Below, piece after piece: positions 1-12,545 of a stretch of 64,000 bases of DNA; position 1 is the first letter of the stretch, and every line of letters begins with the position of its first letter. The notes below the pieces were generated by a model. It was not told the origin of the DNA and searched no databases. It was given only the letters and a program-made list of their open reading frames with translations. Made by a program: the position numbers and the translations under genes. The stretch spans positions 124,001 to 188,000 of the forward strand of contig WHVA01000178.1 of assembly GCA_015179125.1 (NCBI GenBank), in the 5' to 3' direction. Source of the DNA: Gautieria morchelliformis. Taxonomy: Eukaryota; Basidiomycota; Agaricomycetes; Gomphales; Gomphaceae.

Positions 1-871
1 GCTCACAAGTGTTTGCGATCAGAATTTTGGCATTCTCCATCCGTTTTGGAGAGTTAACGGCAATGGACTTGTCCAAGATGAACCCTGTTCAGAGAATGAG
101 TCGCCGATGGCCTAACGAGAGACACAGCTTACCTTCGTCTAAATAGGAGTCCGCAAGCTTCCCGCCGACCTTTTTTATGATTTGGATATGGTCAAGGTCT
201 GTCGAGCCTTGTAATCGTAGCACCGCATCTACAGCAAGATTCGCAAAGTAGTCTTTGTCCTGTGCGAGGACTTTTGAGGACAAAGTCGTCCGTGCAATAT
301 TAAACAGGTCTTCACGGAACTTGGCAGGCTCAGAGCTGTGGCAATAAAGGGTAAAAACATTCCCGAATGTGGATACATGTAAAGAACGCACCTGTGGTCA
401 ATGGCAGATTTCTCTAATGCGTCCAGCGCGGCTGCGCTCGCGATCCTGTAACCCTCCACGATCGTTTGTGGATGGATTTTGGCAGCAACCAGCTTCTCCG
501 CCTCCCGTAACAGCTCGGCGGCCAGCACGCACACGCTCGTCGTCCCGTCTCCCACTTCATCGTCCTGCACCTTCGAAATGTTGACCAAGATCTTGGCAGC
601 GGCGTTGTCGAGCTGAATGGACTTGAGAATCGTGGCGCCATCATTTGTCACGTTGATATCCCCTGATGACCCCGATTGGAGAATTTTGTTCATGCCCTTG
701 GGACCCAGTGTCGATTTGACCAGGTCACCGAGCGCGAGGGCGCCCACGAACGACGAGAGCCGAGCATTCTCTGCCTTTTCTTCTGTCGCCTATGAAAAGC
801 GTGTGGATATTGTGGTAGCGTCAAACGGCAAGAAACACTGTTACCTCTTCTCCAAAGATATTCATCGACAT
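1..871 (-). CDS. CCT2: CCT2, beta subunit of the cytosolic chaperonin TRiC/CCT (3' part outside window)
   Basis: This subunit of the eight-membered cytosolic chaperonin ring folds actin, tubulin and other proteins using ATP. I read four exons on the minus strand: 871-845, 789-392, 335-133 and 84-7, with a GTGAGC donor at 6-1 leading off the window. All introns are GT-AG and about 50-55 nt. The joined N-terminus starts [20 protein letters not shown] and continues through the nucleotide-binding block with [21 protein letters not shown] and the catalytic GDGTT motif, then an IKKLGG-type segment. This order and wording match the beta subunit rather than its paralogues (known family). The first ATG is at 871-869, with a second in frame two codons later; I chose the first. 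About 230 residues of a protein usually near 520-530 residues are visible. No damage is seen, so it is probably a working housekeeping gene. Confidence 0.95.
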
Positions 872-1389
872 TCTGAAATTGCAAGCAGAGATGAAGCGAA
901 GGCGCCGCTACGTACGTAAGATTGTGTGAATAATTCGCAGCGAGCGCTTGGGATAGCTCTCCAGTATTAATTGGAGCTCAGCGCTCCAGAGCAACAAGTC
1001 AAGCTTCAAGACAAGCGCAGTTTCATCATGACTGGCCACACCTGGATCCTCAAGATTCCTCTCCCGCGGTAGCTCATAGGACACCAAATTGTCATACCAA
1101 CCAAGGGTTGGAGTAAAAAATTCCGCCCTTTCCGTACCATAATCACAATATATATTATAAAGCACGCTTGATGCTTTGTTCAACTTCAATAACCTACATA
1201 CAAAGGACTGACCCACAGTACAGCGTGTGTCTAAAAGAAAGATGTAATCAGCTATAAATCGTGCCTTTCAGGACTCCCGAGGCAGGCAGGTATCTTCGTG
1301 GGTATCACGATATTGTTTACGAGTGAACACCCGGTCGCTATTGGCAACTTCAAGTTGACTTACTTTCAGCTGGGATGCGAGAACATGAC
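872..1389. other. Intergenic stretch upstream of CCT2
   Basis: No supported gene. Short open frames here have no recognisable motif or splice pattern. The part next to 871 should hold the CCT2 promoter, but I see no clear core element. Confidence 0.4.
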
Positions 1390-1701
1390 TCACCAGTTGC
1401 TGCATCTGTACTGCCTGCTGTTCATTGAAGCGACATGTCGGACGGCATCTTGTTTGCGCTCAAATACGGCGTTGCTATGTGAAACTATAAACGGCAAGTA
1501 GAAGAACAGCAGAGCGTGGACGAACCAAGTTGTGCATAAGAAAGGTTTCTCTTGAAGGTGTACGGATCGAATGTGCGTGATCAATTGGGTCCGTTTGGCG
1601 AATCCCACGGGATATCTACAACCTTCCCAGCCACAAAAATATGTTGTGACCCCATCGCGCGAGATTTCGACGACCAGATGGTCGAGAGCGTGGCCCGACA
1701 T
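1390..1701 (-). CDS. Small C2H2-type zinc-finger protein
   Basis: The likely start is the ATG at 1701-1699 (MSGHALDHLVVEI). Exon 1 runs 1701-1526. A 51-nt intron 1525-1475 (GT donor, CATAG acceptor) joins it to an exon ending near 1390. The spliced protein has one clear finger (Cys-x4-Cys, then His-x4-His after TQLITHIRSVH). A second Cys-x2-Cys pair is created across the splice junction (FLCTTC), and a third possible Cys pair follows near the end (YRCSNC). Without splicing the frame also stays open, but the second Cys pair is lost, which favours splicing. The 3' end is uncertain because a stop follows the last Cys pair whether or not a further intron is removed. It is probably a nucleic-acid-binding protein or transcription factor; partners are unknown. 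Confidence 0.55.
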   Translation of the reverse strand: MSGHALDHLVVEISRDGVTTYFCGWEGCRYPVGFAKRTQLITHIRSVHLQEKPFLCTTWFVHALLFFYLPFIVSHSNAVFERKQDAVRHVASMNSRQYRCSNW

Positions 1702-1749
1702 CGTGTTACTTCTTTCAATCCATGCATGCTGAATGGCAGGGAAAAACAT

Positions 1750-3100
1750 TGGCGCTGTCGTGCACTCGGGCTATGGGCCGCACTTACCTGCATTGGGTCT
1801 GCAGTAGGAGGCATCTGGGATGTTCCACCGTAGCTTCTGCCACCTACCCAACAGTTCATGAGTGCCCAGAAGACCTTTACGAAGTACTTACTGGATTCAC
1901 CTGATCCGGCACCTACACCGTAGGATACCATCTCCGTAGGGTAAGGCTGGTTACTGTCTGTCCATCCACTTTCATTAGATGGTTCGTGATATCACGGGGT
2001 GGTGTTCCAGACCACCTACCCCCACGTACTATGGGGATGAAAAGGCGATTAGACGAGAAAAGGGCATTGGTTGATGTTGGAGAGGGATTGAGACATGAAA
2101 CGAGCGGTCAGTTGTGAGGCAGGGCACAACAATTGATTTGACATACAATTAGAGCCAGAGTATGAGCCTTCTGCGTAGGAGGAACCTTCAGGTTGATCAG
2201 GATTGCTCGTAGGGTCGTTTTCTGTCAGATGCCACTGTCTATAAGACATGGTAATATCGTACCAGGTTGCGGACAACTGCATCGTTAAGCCGTGTGCTTT
2301 TGTATCTTGTTCATGTTTCAAGGCTACCGTCGGGAATAGCACGACGTGCATACGGTGCTGGGCGAAACGATCTGCGCGGCGTCCAGTCAGGAAGATAAAA
2401 CAATGAAGATGTCTAATTACAAGGGGCGACCTGAGCAGTCGTACATGCTTATGACGCCACGTGTAGGAGATCCCTGCCATGCGAGGTCTTCAGGCGAAAA
2501 ATTTGCCTGTCGAGGCACACTTAGTGTGAAGTGATCGCATAGGACGTGCCAGTGAGATCATTGATGTGATGATCACTAAGTATGGTTCAGTCATGACGAG
2601 AATACGGCAGATGACGAGACCGGGAGAACACCGATAACGCCTCGTGTAGATTCAACACATTCGGCATGACTTACGCGAGCAGCATTACGTGCCACTGATG
2701 AACCCAGAAACCAGTCAGTGGAGATGGCATCAGAGGGTAAGGTTCCTGACCCGAGTTCCACCGCCTCTTCGCCTTGTATTTTTTCATAAATGGTTTCGAA
2801 AGCGAAGATCAATAACGTTAACGCAGTTAATAATATATTGATTGTCGAAATGAGCCCTGACCTCGCTTTGATGAGATCCTTGGTATGACATGTACAGCAA
2901 GGGCAGGCCATCAATCGAAAGTGTCGGACACATCTTTCCGGAAGCGGTGCTGGCCCAAACGACCCAAACGAGTGTTGGCCGTCTGCTGGCTGATGTAAGC
3001 GTCACCAGTTCGTGACTTGTGACAGCTCGCTCTTCTGCTTTACCTTCTCTGCTAGGTATTGGCTCCGTGGCTAGCTCAGGACTAAAGCACATTGGATCCT
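1750..3100. other. Region without a resolvable gene
   Basis: Several short open frames exist on both strands. The best is at 2591-2914 on the minus strand, which carries one hydrophobic stretch that could be a membrane segment (residues about 20-45). I could not build a convincing spliced model and see no known domain. Confidence 0.3.
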
Positions 3101-3566
3101 TGTTGATAGACTTATGCGCCCCGAATATTTGAATAGCGCTTCGTCCACTGGAACAACGAGCAATGCTCTGTCGGATCCAGTACTCTCTGAAAACCCTGTG
3201 TCTACACGCCACTCTCCACCTATGATAAATTCTTCTGCAACTTCCGAACTGGTGGCAAGTGATGAGAGGGCTCCTCCCTTCCAACTGGAAGACATTCAAA
3301 GTGCGATCCCATTGGACGATGCAGTCCAGAGTAACGAAAGTGGGTATATGCTCTCAGAAACTTCTGAGACACATTCTCTCGGATGTATTAACGGATTTTC
3401 TAGTCTCCACAACGATTGCGTTTCCTCAGGATATTTCCCCGGGATCCCCTCAAGGCAGGTGCTGTCCCGAGGCGGCATACCGACTCGTTCTAACTGTCCT
3501 TACCAGTTCCTTCCGTCACAATCACTACATCTCACCCGCATCTTATAAACTCTTGTGCGCGCATAG

Positions 3567-5484
3567 AACATCACTGCATCTAGCTGTTTGTATCAACATC
3601 AACACCTGTCTTTCGTAGCGTCCCAAGCCAGAACTAATACTATCTCTGAGTGTGAGTTAATTCCATATTGCACTTGAAATCAACTTCTCTGTGTTCGACA
3701 GTGATACCCAGCAAGTCACCTTGGCCACCTCAGAACGTTCCAGAGCACTGTAAGCTTCTCTCACCCTCACCTCCATTATCAGGGACATTTACTGTATATA
3801 TCATTTTGTACAGCCACATCCACTGCGTCTTCAGACGGAGACAGGTTGACCGAGCTTCCTGCTTCATTCTCTTCTCCTCGACTCCAGGCCCTGACTCGTA
3901 AAGCAGCGGAAGCATCTGGGATTCCTGCACAAGATTCCATTGTTTCCTCCGTTGTCGGGCAACCTAGCCATCGTTCTGGGGAGTCTGAGCATTCTTCATT
4001 TGCGGGTAAGATTAGGGATGACGTAACTCCTAAACGTATCTCGTTCGAAGGCGATCGTCCTTCTTTCTCGTCTCTGCAGAATGTTAGAAATGGTGTGAAT
4101 CTTTACACCCTACTTATGCGCATGAACCCTGATAGTATACCAGCCATTATGCCGGCATCGCCTCCACTGGATGGTCGTACTACTGACGTCCCACTCTTAC
4201 CATCCATTGCAAAGCCTCCTTCACGAGCTCGCTCTCCGTCTCCTCTCCGTAACTTTCTGTGGCCCTTCCCTCGCTGCCAATCTCGGGAAGATCCTTTTAT
4301 GCTCGTAGATCCTTATAAACTCATTCTTCTCCGGCCAAAGACTCTGCAGCACTGTCTCTCCCAGATCATCTGCCAATTATACCGACATATGCTGCTGCGT
4401 CTTCCCTCCATCTACTTTTCGCGTGTGAGTCTCGTGTTCTCCGATGCAGAAGTCAGTCGGCCAGATGTGCAGCGTATGATCGAACGTCGAAATAAGGGTG
4501 AAGCGTATCAATGGCCCGCCGACCACGAGTGGGTGGCTCCGAATGTGAGCCCCGCCCTGATCAGGTTCAAGGAAAGCTGGGAGAATTTTGTTGAGAGTGT
4601 ACTGAAGGAATGGAAGACGCTCAATGTCGTAAGCGCGCTACTCATGACGTGCGTGCTTTACACCTGGTGGAGAGGACCAATCGATGACATTGCCTTGGCT
4701 TACTAACATCTCTGGTCAGCGCGATACTTACAATTCTCCAGATCATAGGGGAATCAACTACAGCTGTCATTCGAACGAGTGCATTCTTGTCTCTAATCTG
4801 CGCTCTAATGAGTCTCTTGTATGGTTGTGTGTATATCTTGCGGTTTGGAACGATGAGAAGTATGTATCGAGCATCGAAATGGGCTGAAGTGCGTTTTCAC
4901 ATTGCATAGATTTTAAGACCATCACTGACATGGAAACGTAGGACGCTCACCTGGCTACATCTTTTCTCTGGAACGTATGGGTGCTCCTCGCCATGCCTGC
5001 CGTCTGGATAGCGTGGTCTATGCTCTTCTTTTGTATCTGTATCATTGGCCTTGTCTGGGATCAGCCATTTTCACCCACTTCATCGTCTCCTGCTGTTCCC
5101 ACTGTTTCCACGCAAACATCTCGCGTTCTGGCCGTCTCATCATCAGGGACCGACCACGGAGCTCTCGCCCCACGCATTGTAATATCCTTCACCTTTGTTC
5201 TTGGCCTCGTATACTTTATTCTTGTGGTGCGCACATTCCGGCGCTGGGGAGATCCGAGAATTTCGCAGGACGTGAGGGAGGTTATGGAGACAGGGAAATG
5301 GACAACACAATCTCCAAGCCTTGGGAATGGTGCGCCGGCCAGTCCTCAGCCGATTCCAGAGTCACGGTTCGACGGAGACGAGAAAAAGCAAACTATTGGC
5401 CGCGAGAGAAGAACACGTTCGGTCGATTCGGTATCCATAGCATCAAAGACACCGACTAATGGTGACGGTGGCACAATTTCTTAA
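3567..5484 (+). CDS. Four-pass membrane protein of a basidiomycete family of unknown function (5' end uncertain)
   Basis: The C-terminal half is a clear spliced gene: exons 3814-4648, 4720-4888 and 4942-5484. The introns are 4649-4719 (with a textbook TACTAAC branch site at 4701-4707) and 4889-4941. Less certain upstream exons are about 3567-3651 and 3702-3749. The Ser/Pro-rich open frame at 3114-3548 may be the true N-terminus. The protein has a long low-complexity N-terminal region, then a conserved block around WPADHEWVAPNVSPALIRF (4520-4565) and four hydrophobic segments. These lie across the 4648/4720 junction, near 4775-4840, 4955-5075 and 5175-5235. The Ser/Lys-rich tail is probably cytosolic. 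I recognise this arrangement from uncharacterised Agaricomycete proteins and know no function. No frameshift is seen in the three sure exons. Confidence 0.7.
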
Positions 5485-5661
5485 TACTTAGAGCATTAGA
5501 AAGCCTTCTGACAGCAGAAGATAGCAATCAGCATACTTTACCATCGTGTTATGAAACGCTCTTAGTCAGCCTCGTCCGAAGACTTGGTTACATCACACAA
5601 GTTCCGAAGAGCCGGCCACGACTATATAAGTCACGGTTTGTGTATCATGGCCCACGGCCAT
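5485..5661. other. Spacer between host gene and copia LTR
   Basis: No gene or repeat recognised. A TATATAA-like stretch lies near 5625. Confidence 0.3.
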
Positions 5662-5884
5662 TGTTAGTAATCGGGACGATGACACCGCCAAGGCAGAGCC
5701 GGCACGCACTTAGCCGGAGGTTCGAGATCGCTCTCGATCCCCGGGTTGCTGGTACACCGGCACCGCATCGGCACAGCAGCTCGAAGAGATTGGTAATACA
5801 ATGGACATCATATTTTGTATATAAGGCAGAACGATCTACTTGAGATTGTAGTATAACAGATTATTATATCTCCTTCGTTCCACA
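5662..5884 (+). repeat. Probable 5' LTR of the copia element
   Basis: The proposed borders are TGTTAG and CCACA, placed by TG...CA ends and by the primer-site-like sequence following directly. A TATATAAGG core promoter lies near 5817-5825, about 60 bp before the end of the LTR. No second copy is in the window, so the left border is not proven. Confidence 0.5.
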
Positions 5885-8153
5885 GGTTATGGGCCCCGCG
5901 CATAACTAAACTACTACAAACCTAACTACGCTCTATACTCCAATAACTCAATACCGATCGACGATGTCGAGTAGCAACAACACGTACAAGATCGACCCCT
6001 TGAACGGGGATAATTACGCGGCGTGGCGCCGGCGGCTCGAGTGGATACTCGATGACTTAGATCTGTGGGACGTGGCTATCGGGAGACGGAACCGAGACCG
6101 GCAGATGCCGACAACGTCACTGCGACCGAGCAGCAGGAGATTGACGATTGGAGAAGGAAGGACAAGAAAGCTAGAAAAGAGATTTGCCTCAGAGTTGCCG
6201 ATGAACAACTAGTTTACATCAATCAGACGATGTCTGCATTTGCTGTATGGACTAGTCTACAAGCTATATTCGAATCTAAGGGAGCAGTGGGAATTGTAAA
6301 TCTCCGAAGAGATTTCTTCCGGATGCTTGCCGAGGACGGCGCGAACATGGAGGAGCACGTACGCAAGCTCCGCGGCATTCAACAGGAATTGAATGCGCGG
6401 GGGCATTACATCAGTGACACCGAGTTCTCGAACACGTTGCTGACGTCATTACCAGATTCTTGGTCGGCGTTTATTACGGCAGTAAACGCCAGTGGAGCCG
6501 GGACAACAGCTGATATATTAATAGCTCGGGTCCTCGATGAGGATCGAGCACGGAAAGCTGGATCGGCACGGCAGACGGCGCTTAAGGCGCAACAACGTCA
6601 CAGGACCAGGAAAGATGACTCAGGAGCAACAAAGGGAAAGTGCCGAAATTGCGGCAAGAAGGGTCATTACGTGAAGGACTGTTGGGCGAAAGGTGGCGGC
6701 AAAGAAGGCCAAGCGCCAAAATGGTTCAAATCAGGGAACAAAGAAACAGTCAAACAAGCAGAAGAAAAGGACTTCGCATTTGTATCTAAGGAGGTAGCAT
6801 ACAGTGCTATATCTGCATCCGACTGGCTAGCCGATTCAGCGGCAACAACACACATAGCTAGAAGCCGAAATGATTTCGCTAGCTATGCCGAGGAACCATC
6901 TGAAATCGAAGGAATTTCACCCGGTGCGGTACTACATACACAAGGCCGAGGCACTATATACATGGAATTCAAGATCGGCGCCAAGACGAACACGATCGAA
7001 CTACGTGACGTCAAACACGCACCAGATGCGCCGAACAACCTTATCAGCGTAGGGTGTTTAACTGATAAGGGCAACACGGCCACATTTTCAGGCACCGGCG
7101 TCGAATTCAAATCACGCGCCGGAGTTACCTTCGCACAGGGACAGAAGCGTGGGCGGCTGTTCTGTATGAAGGCACGAGTCACTCGATCAGTTGAGGCACG
7201 GGACTTTGCCGCAGCGGCAAAAGGACGGTCATGGGACAAATGGCACAGGATACTAGGGCACGTCAACATAAACTCCATAAAATTGTTGAAATCTAACGAC
7301 CTAGTTACTGGACTCGAGATCGACGAGTCAACCGAGCCGAGCCAATGCAAAGCATGCATACAAGGCAAACGGCATGTGGAGCCGTTCCCCAAAAGAGCCG
7401 AGGACACTGTAGAACAGGTCGGTGACCTAACAGTATCCGATGTATGGGGACCTGCCCAGACCGAGGGACCATCGCGTGAGAAATACTTTTATTCTTTCAC
7501 GGACATCAAATCGAGGTACACCGTAATCTATTTTGGGAGCACCAAAGATGAAGCGCTCAAACACTTCGAGACGTACAAGGCATTCCTCGAGACCCAAACA
7601 GGTCAGAAACTGAAGAGGTTTCGCTCGGATAATGGAGGGGAATATGTCAATAAAAATTTCAAGGAATTTTGTGCAAAATATGGCATTATCATGGAGACCA
7701 CAGCTCCATACTCCCCAGCCCAGAATGGAATCGCCGAACGACTCAACCGGACCTTACTCGAGCACGCACGTGCAATGATATTTGCCAAGAACCTGCCAAA
7801 AATACTCTGGCCCGAGGCCGTGGCTTACGCGTGTTATATCAAAAATCGATCACCCACGCGAGCACTTGGAGATGACGCAACACCGTTCCAGGCACTATTC
7901 GGCAAGAAGCCGAACATAGCACATCTAGAGGAATTCGGGACAAATTGCTGGGTTATGGTGCCGGATCAACGTCGAGCCAAACTTGATCCAAAGGCAGAAG
8001 AACATATATTCGTCGGAGTAGCTGAACATGCAAAGGCCTGGAGGTACTACAATAAAGCCTCAAAGCACGTTCAAGTATCTAGAAACATTACATTTGACGA
8101 AAATGACAACCGACTCTACCCTATCCCAGATAACGACGATGACGACACGGCAC
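5662..8153 (+). mobile_element. Ty1/copia retrotransposon, 3'-truncated
   Basis: The element consists of a probable 5' LTR (5662-5884), a possible primer site beginning GGTTATGGGCCC at 5885, and a gag-protease-integrase frame. At 8154 the sequence switches without a gap to the LTR of a gypsy element. Reverse transcriptase, RNase H and the 3' LTR are absent and are not found on the far side of the gypsy element either. It therefore cannot move by itself. Confidence 0.85.
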
Positions 8154-8158
8154 TGTAA
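5964..8158 (+). pseudogene. Copia gag-protease-integrase polyprotein, frameshifted and truncated
   Basis: The ATG at 5964 starts a copia-type Gag (YKIDPLNGDNYAAWRRRLEW). A one-base deletion near 6080 moves the continuation into the frame that starts around 6086. Downstream are a CCHC zinc knuckle (CRNCGKKGHYVKDC, about 6640-6690) and a retropepsin site WLADSAATTHI (6826-6858), where DSA replaces the usual DSG. Next comes a pre-integrase HHCC region (WHRILGH...CKACIQGK) and an integrase core with its three acidic residues: D of SDVWGP, D of RSDNGGEY and E of NGIAERLNRT. The frame ends at 8156-8158 in a TAA that belongs to the inserted gypsy LTR, before any reverse transcriptase. Copia domain order (integrase before RT) explains what is missing. 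Confidence 0.85.
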
Positions 8159-8633
8159 GGGCAACCCTGGCTAGTCGTGGAGATCACACTACCACACAAC
8201 TGACAAGGGGAAATCCAAAGTATGTATAAATGAACAGAGCATACAAGAGAAGGGGTTCTCACCTGACAAGGGGAAATCCAAAGAGAAAAGTCTAAGGACC
8301 CCCAATGTCAGCGAGCCCGTATTATACTACGCTGCGCAGCCAGGGACAACACTTGGCACCCGCCATCAACCCTGCATCCCCCTGACCCTTGATCGACCCT
8401 TGATGCTACCTATTATGCGAGTCGCTTGATTTCCGACACTGTTCCGGGGCGGAAGTCGGAAATTGGAGTGGAACTGGCAAGGCGAACGGAACTGGTGGAA
8501 GTGCTCCCAGAAGCGGAATCGTTCCCGAAAGCGGATGCGGAGATGGAATCGGAACCGGAACCGGAGTCGGAAATGGAGTCGGAACTGGGTGTGGTGTCGG
8601 AACTGGAAATGGAAAACAGGGTGTCCCCTGACA
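8154..8633 (-). repeat. 3' LTR of the gypsy element (480 bp)
   Basis: It aligns along its length with 13845-14294. It holds about 18 and 12 extra bases relative to the other LTR, near 8602 and 8407. It contains a run of GGAATC/GGAACC-type hexamers (about 8510-8610). The pol reading frame continues through the start of this LTR to a stop at 8413. Confidence 0.93.
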
Positions 8634-11600
8634 TCACCCCCCCTCTAGCGTGCTGCGTCCTCGAAGCACGGGACACAAGGGATTGAAATGCCAGCGAGCG
8701 GATTCGGCGAGGGGCACCTGGATGTGTCCTATAGAACTCCCGGAGTTTGTCAGGAGCGGAAACATCTTGCTCCGGGACCCAAGAATTCTCCTCGTACCCA
8801 TACCCTTCCCATTTCACGAGGAATTGGAGTCGTCCTCGCACAAACCGGCTGTCCAGGATCCGTTCCACCACGTAGTGCTCTTCCCCATCTACAATTTCTG
8901 GCGGAGGTGGCGGATGAGCCTTCCGATGTGGAATTGGGTCCTCAAGCATAGGGAGTAACTTCACCACGTTGAAGACGGGGTGGAGGCGGGACATGGACAT
9001 CGGAAGTCGGAGGCGGTATGCATTCCGTCCAACCCTCCGCGTCACTGTGAAGGGCCCAAGGTAGCGGTGGGCAAGCTTCTGCGAAGGGCGTGTGGTGCGG
9101 ATGTCACTTGCATCTAGGTACACCTTGTCTCCAACTTGGTACTCTGGGGCAGGAACCCGGCGTCGGTTGTAGTACCTTGCCATGTCATCCTTGGCCTTCG
9201 CAAGGGCCGACTTGGCTTCCGAAAGGGTGGAGTCCATGCGGTCTCGGAACTCGTTGACCGTCTCGAGTCGGGACTCAGCCTGGCGTGGTTCGAAGCCCAT
9301 CCGCGGGTGTCGTCCGGAGTCAAGCATGAAGGGAGTCTGTTGTGTGGCGGAATGGACATGGTTGTTGTATTGGAATTCCGCCAGCGGAAGTAACTCATCC
9401 CAGTCATCCTGCCTCTCATTGACAAAGAGGCGGAGATATTGCTCTAACTCCTGATTGACCCGTTCCGTCTGTCCGTCGCCCTGCGGATGGTACGCTGTGG
9501 TGGTAGCCAGCTTTATGCCGAGCAGGCGGTAGAGCTCCCGAGTCAGTTCCGCGACAAACTGCGGACCTCGGTCGGAAACAACTTGCTTCGGGAGCCCATG
9601 CAACTTCCAGACATGTGCAAGGAACAGGCGGGCCGCTCCGAGGGCTGTGATCGTTGTGTGCGTCGGAATGAAGTGGGACACCTTGCTTACCGAATCCACG
9701 ACGTTCATGATCGCGTCGTAGCCATGAGACTCTGGGAGTTCAACGATGAAGTCGACGCTGATGGTGTCCCAGCGGGATTCGGGAATCGGGAGCGGAACAA
9801 GTTCTCCGACGGGCGGACGTCGTTGCGCTTTGGTTCGGAGACAAAGGTCACACGTCTTCACGTACTGTCCGATGTAGCGGGACATCTGAGGCCACCAGTA
9901 ATTCCGAGCCACTAACTCCAGCGTCTTCCACCTGCCAGCATGCCCAGCGACCCGTGTGTCATGGTGCTGGGACACGATGCGACGGCGGAGGTCCGCCCCA
10001 CCCGGAACATAGACCTTGCCTCTGAAGTGGAGCAGTCCATCACGTTCCGACCATTCCGCTGCCCGTACAGACCGTGAGTGCCCTTTCCGGAGTTCCTCCA
10101 CTGCCTTCACCACCGACTCCTCCTTCTCTCCATTCCGGTACTGTCTCCGGATGTCCCGGAGCATTTCCGCTTCCGCCCCAACTGCAGTTACTCCTTCTAG
10201 GGCACGGATTGCAAAGAGACTTGGGCGGAGCAGTGTCATATCCGCGTTGTCTCCACTTCCGCTTCCGTGATCCGCGCGGCGGGATAGGGCATCGGGCTTG
10301 CCCATGGTGCGGCCGGGGCGGTGGTGGAGCATGAAGTCAAACCGGGACAGGTGTAGGGACCACCGTGCTTGTCGTCGGTTCAGCTTCTTAGACGTGCGGA
10401 AATACTCGAGGTTCTTGTGGTCTGTCCAGATCTCAAAAGGGCACAGAGCACCCTCGAGGAAGTGTCGCCACTCCTCCAGTGCTCGGATGATTGCCAGCAT
10501 CTCCTTGTCATGGATCTCATAGTTCCGCTCGACCGGACTAAGGCTCTTAGAGAAGAAGGCAATCGGATGCCACCCCCCACCATCTTCCGATGACTGCTGT
10601 GACAAGACCGCTCCGGTAGCTGCGTCGGAAGAATCCGCCTCGACTCGATAAGGGCGAGAGTCGTCGGGAAAGATCAGGACCGGAGCGGAAGTGATCAGCT
10701 CCTTGAGTTTGTCAAAGGAAGTCTGTTCCGGCTCTCCCCACCGCCATCCAACCTCCTTCTTGGTGAGGTCGAAGAGGGCACGGGCGTGGCAGGAGAAGTC
10801 CTTGATGAACCGCCGGTAGAAATTGACAAACCCAATGAAGGACTGGACCTCCTTCTTGTTTCGCGGCACGGGCCAATCCGATACACCGGAAACTTTGACT
10901 GGGTCCATTTCCACCTTCCTTCCGACACAATCACCCCAAGATACTCTATCCGCGTCCGCTCAAATTCGCACTTTTCCGGCTTGAGACACAGGTTGTACTC
11001 CCGGAGCCGTTCCAGCACTCTCCGCACGACTTCCCGATGTTCGGACATTGTTTTCGTGAAAATGAGGATGTCATCGAGGTAGACGCAGACAACCCCTTCT
11101 GCTATCATGTCACGGAAAATGTCATTCATCATCGTCTGGAATGTGGCGGGACTGTTGGTGAGGCCAAAGAACATGACCTGTGGCTCAAAGAGTCCTCGAT
11201 TGGTGCGGAATGCGGCCTTCCACTCGTCTCCCTCTCGGATCCGGACATTGTTGAAGCCCCAGCGGACATCCAGCTTAGTGAAGTACCTCGCCCGCGGAGT
11301 TGTGTGATCAGTTCGGAAATGAGTGGAATGGGGTACCGGTTCTTGATCGTGATCGCATTCAAGGCCCGGTAGTCCTGCACAAGTCTGAGCGAGCCATCCT
11401 TCTTCTTGATGAAGAACACCGGAGATGCCATGGGTGACTTGGAGGGGCGGATCCTCCCTGTACGGAGGTTTTCCGCAAGGAACGCATCGAGCTCTACCTG
11501 CTCCTTGGTGACAGCGGGTAGACCTTGCAGTTGGTGGGCTTTGACCCAGGCTCCAACTCGATGGCGTGGTCCCACAGCTTCCGTGGAGGCAGGGTATCAA

Positions 11601-12545
11601 ACGACTCCTTGGAAAAGACGTCCTCGAACTCTCGCAGGTACTCCGGAATTTCCGCCTCTACTCTATCATGCCTCTTGGAGGCTTCAGCAAGGCGTTGCGA
11701 AATATTTCCGGTGGCGCGGATGTGTTCCGCTTCCGGCGGAAGGTTTACGTACAGCAAGCGCTCCCCTTCCGCCAGAATGTCTTCCGGGCCGAGTCGGATG
11801 ACGTCGGAATCGGAATCGGAATCGGAAGTGGGATCCGGTTCAAATTCCGCTTCCGAGTCTTCTTCTGCAAGCAGTGGATGGGGGCCAGAACGACATGTCT
11901 GTATGAGCCGTTCGGTCTTCCGCTGCTCCTGGCGCTCCTTCCGCAGTTCCGACCTGCACATGTGACACTTGGCTGGACAGCGACTCATCAGTACCTTCCG
12001 AGTCTGCCAATTGATCTCCGGGTTGTGCTCCTGAAGCCAGGTAAACCCGAGGATGATGTCCTGCTTCCCCAGGCTGGTGACTGCAAAGGAAGTGCGTTCT
12101 GAGTGTCCATCGTAGCGGAGAATTGTGTCTACTATCTCCGTGATGGACCCTGCCTCATTGGGGCTTCCGTCCACATTGAACACCGGGATTGCACGTTGCA
12201 ACTTCCGCGTGGTCAGTCGGTTCCGTTCCACATAGTCCCGGTCCATAAACTGACCAGTGGCCCCGCAATCGACAAGGGCGGGTCCAGATTTGACTTCCGC
12301 CGTATCTGTCGTCTGGATCTCCACCTTAATGACTAGTGACTTGGGCCAGGGGTGGCAGCAACAACATAGCGCTTCGGAAGGCGTCTCTCCCAAGGGCGGA
12401 TGCGGGATGGATGGGGTGTCAGATTTGGTTTTTGTGTGACTTTATCCGGTGGGTCTGTACGAAGTGAGGGGAGTGGGGGCTTTTCATTCTCTACTTCAAG
12501 ACAGGCAAACCGGTTATGTACAGGCAGCAGGGGCACACATCTCAC
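8413..12545 (-). pseudogene. Gypsy pol: protease, RT, RNase H, integrase, chromodomain, with several frameshifts
   Basis: Read right to left. The retropepsin site PALVDCGATGQF is near 12260-12295. RT starts near 11560 ([21 protein letters not shown], 11340-11410) and has the catalytic YLDD box near 11080. RNase H follows (VEADSSDAATGAVL, about 10620; WTDHKNLEYF, about 10400). The integrase has an HHCC zinc domain (QHHDTRVAGH...CDLCLRTKA, about 9830-9985) and a DD-E core (SVDFIVELP; VVSDRGPQF; QGDGQTERVNQ). The chromodomain is YVVERILDSRF...LVKWEGYGYEENSWVP (8755-8870). The frame from about 10914 to 8413 is open. Breaks are inferred near 12345, 11500, 11290 and 10880, where homology jumps frame. 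The catalytic residues remain, so the damage looks recent, but this copy should be inactive. Chromodomains of this class usually direct integration to heterochromatin (known family). Confidence 0.9.
8634..8646 (-). promoter_or_regulatory. Polypurine tract of the gypsy element
   Basis: On the minus strand the bases AGAGGGGGGGTGA lie directly upstream of the 3' LTR start (TGTCAGG). This is the expected place and composition for the plus-strand primer of reverse transcription. Confidence 0.8.

Noticed and set aside
908..1216. 102-codon minus-strand frame upstream of CCT2
   Set aside because: No motif, atypical composition and no splice signals that extend it.
11525..12102. Plus-strand frames over the gypsy element (for example 178 codons at 11566-12102)
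   Set aside because: Antisense shadows of gag-pol; the minus strand carries all recognisable domains.
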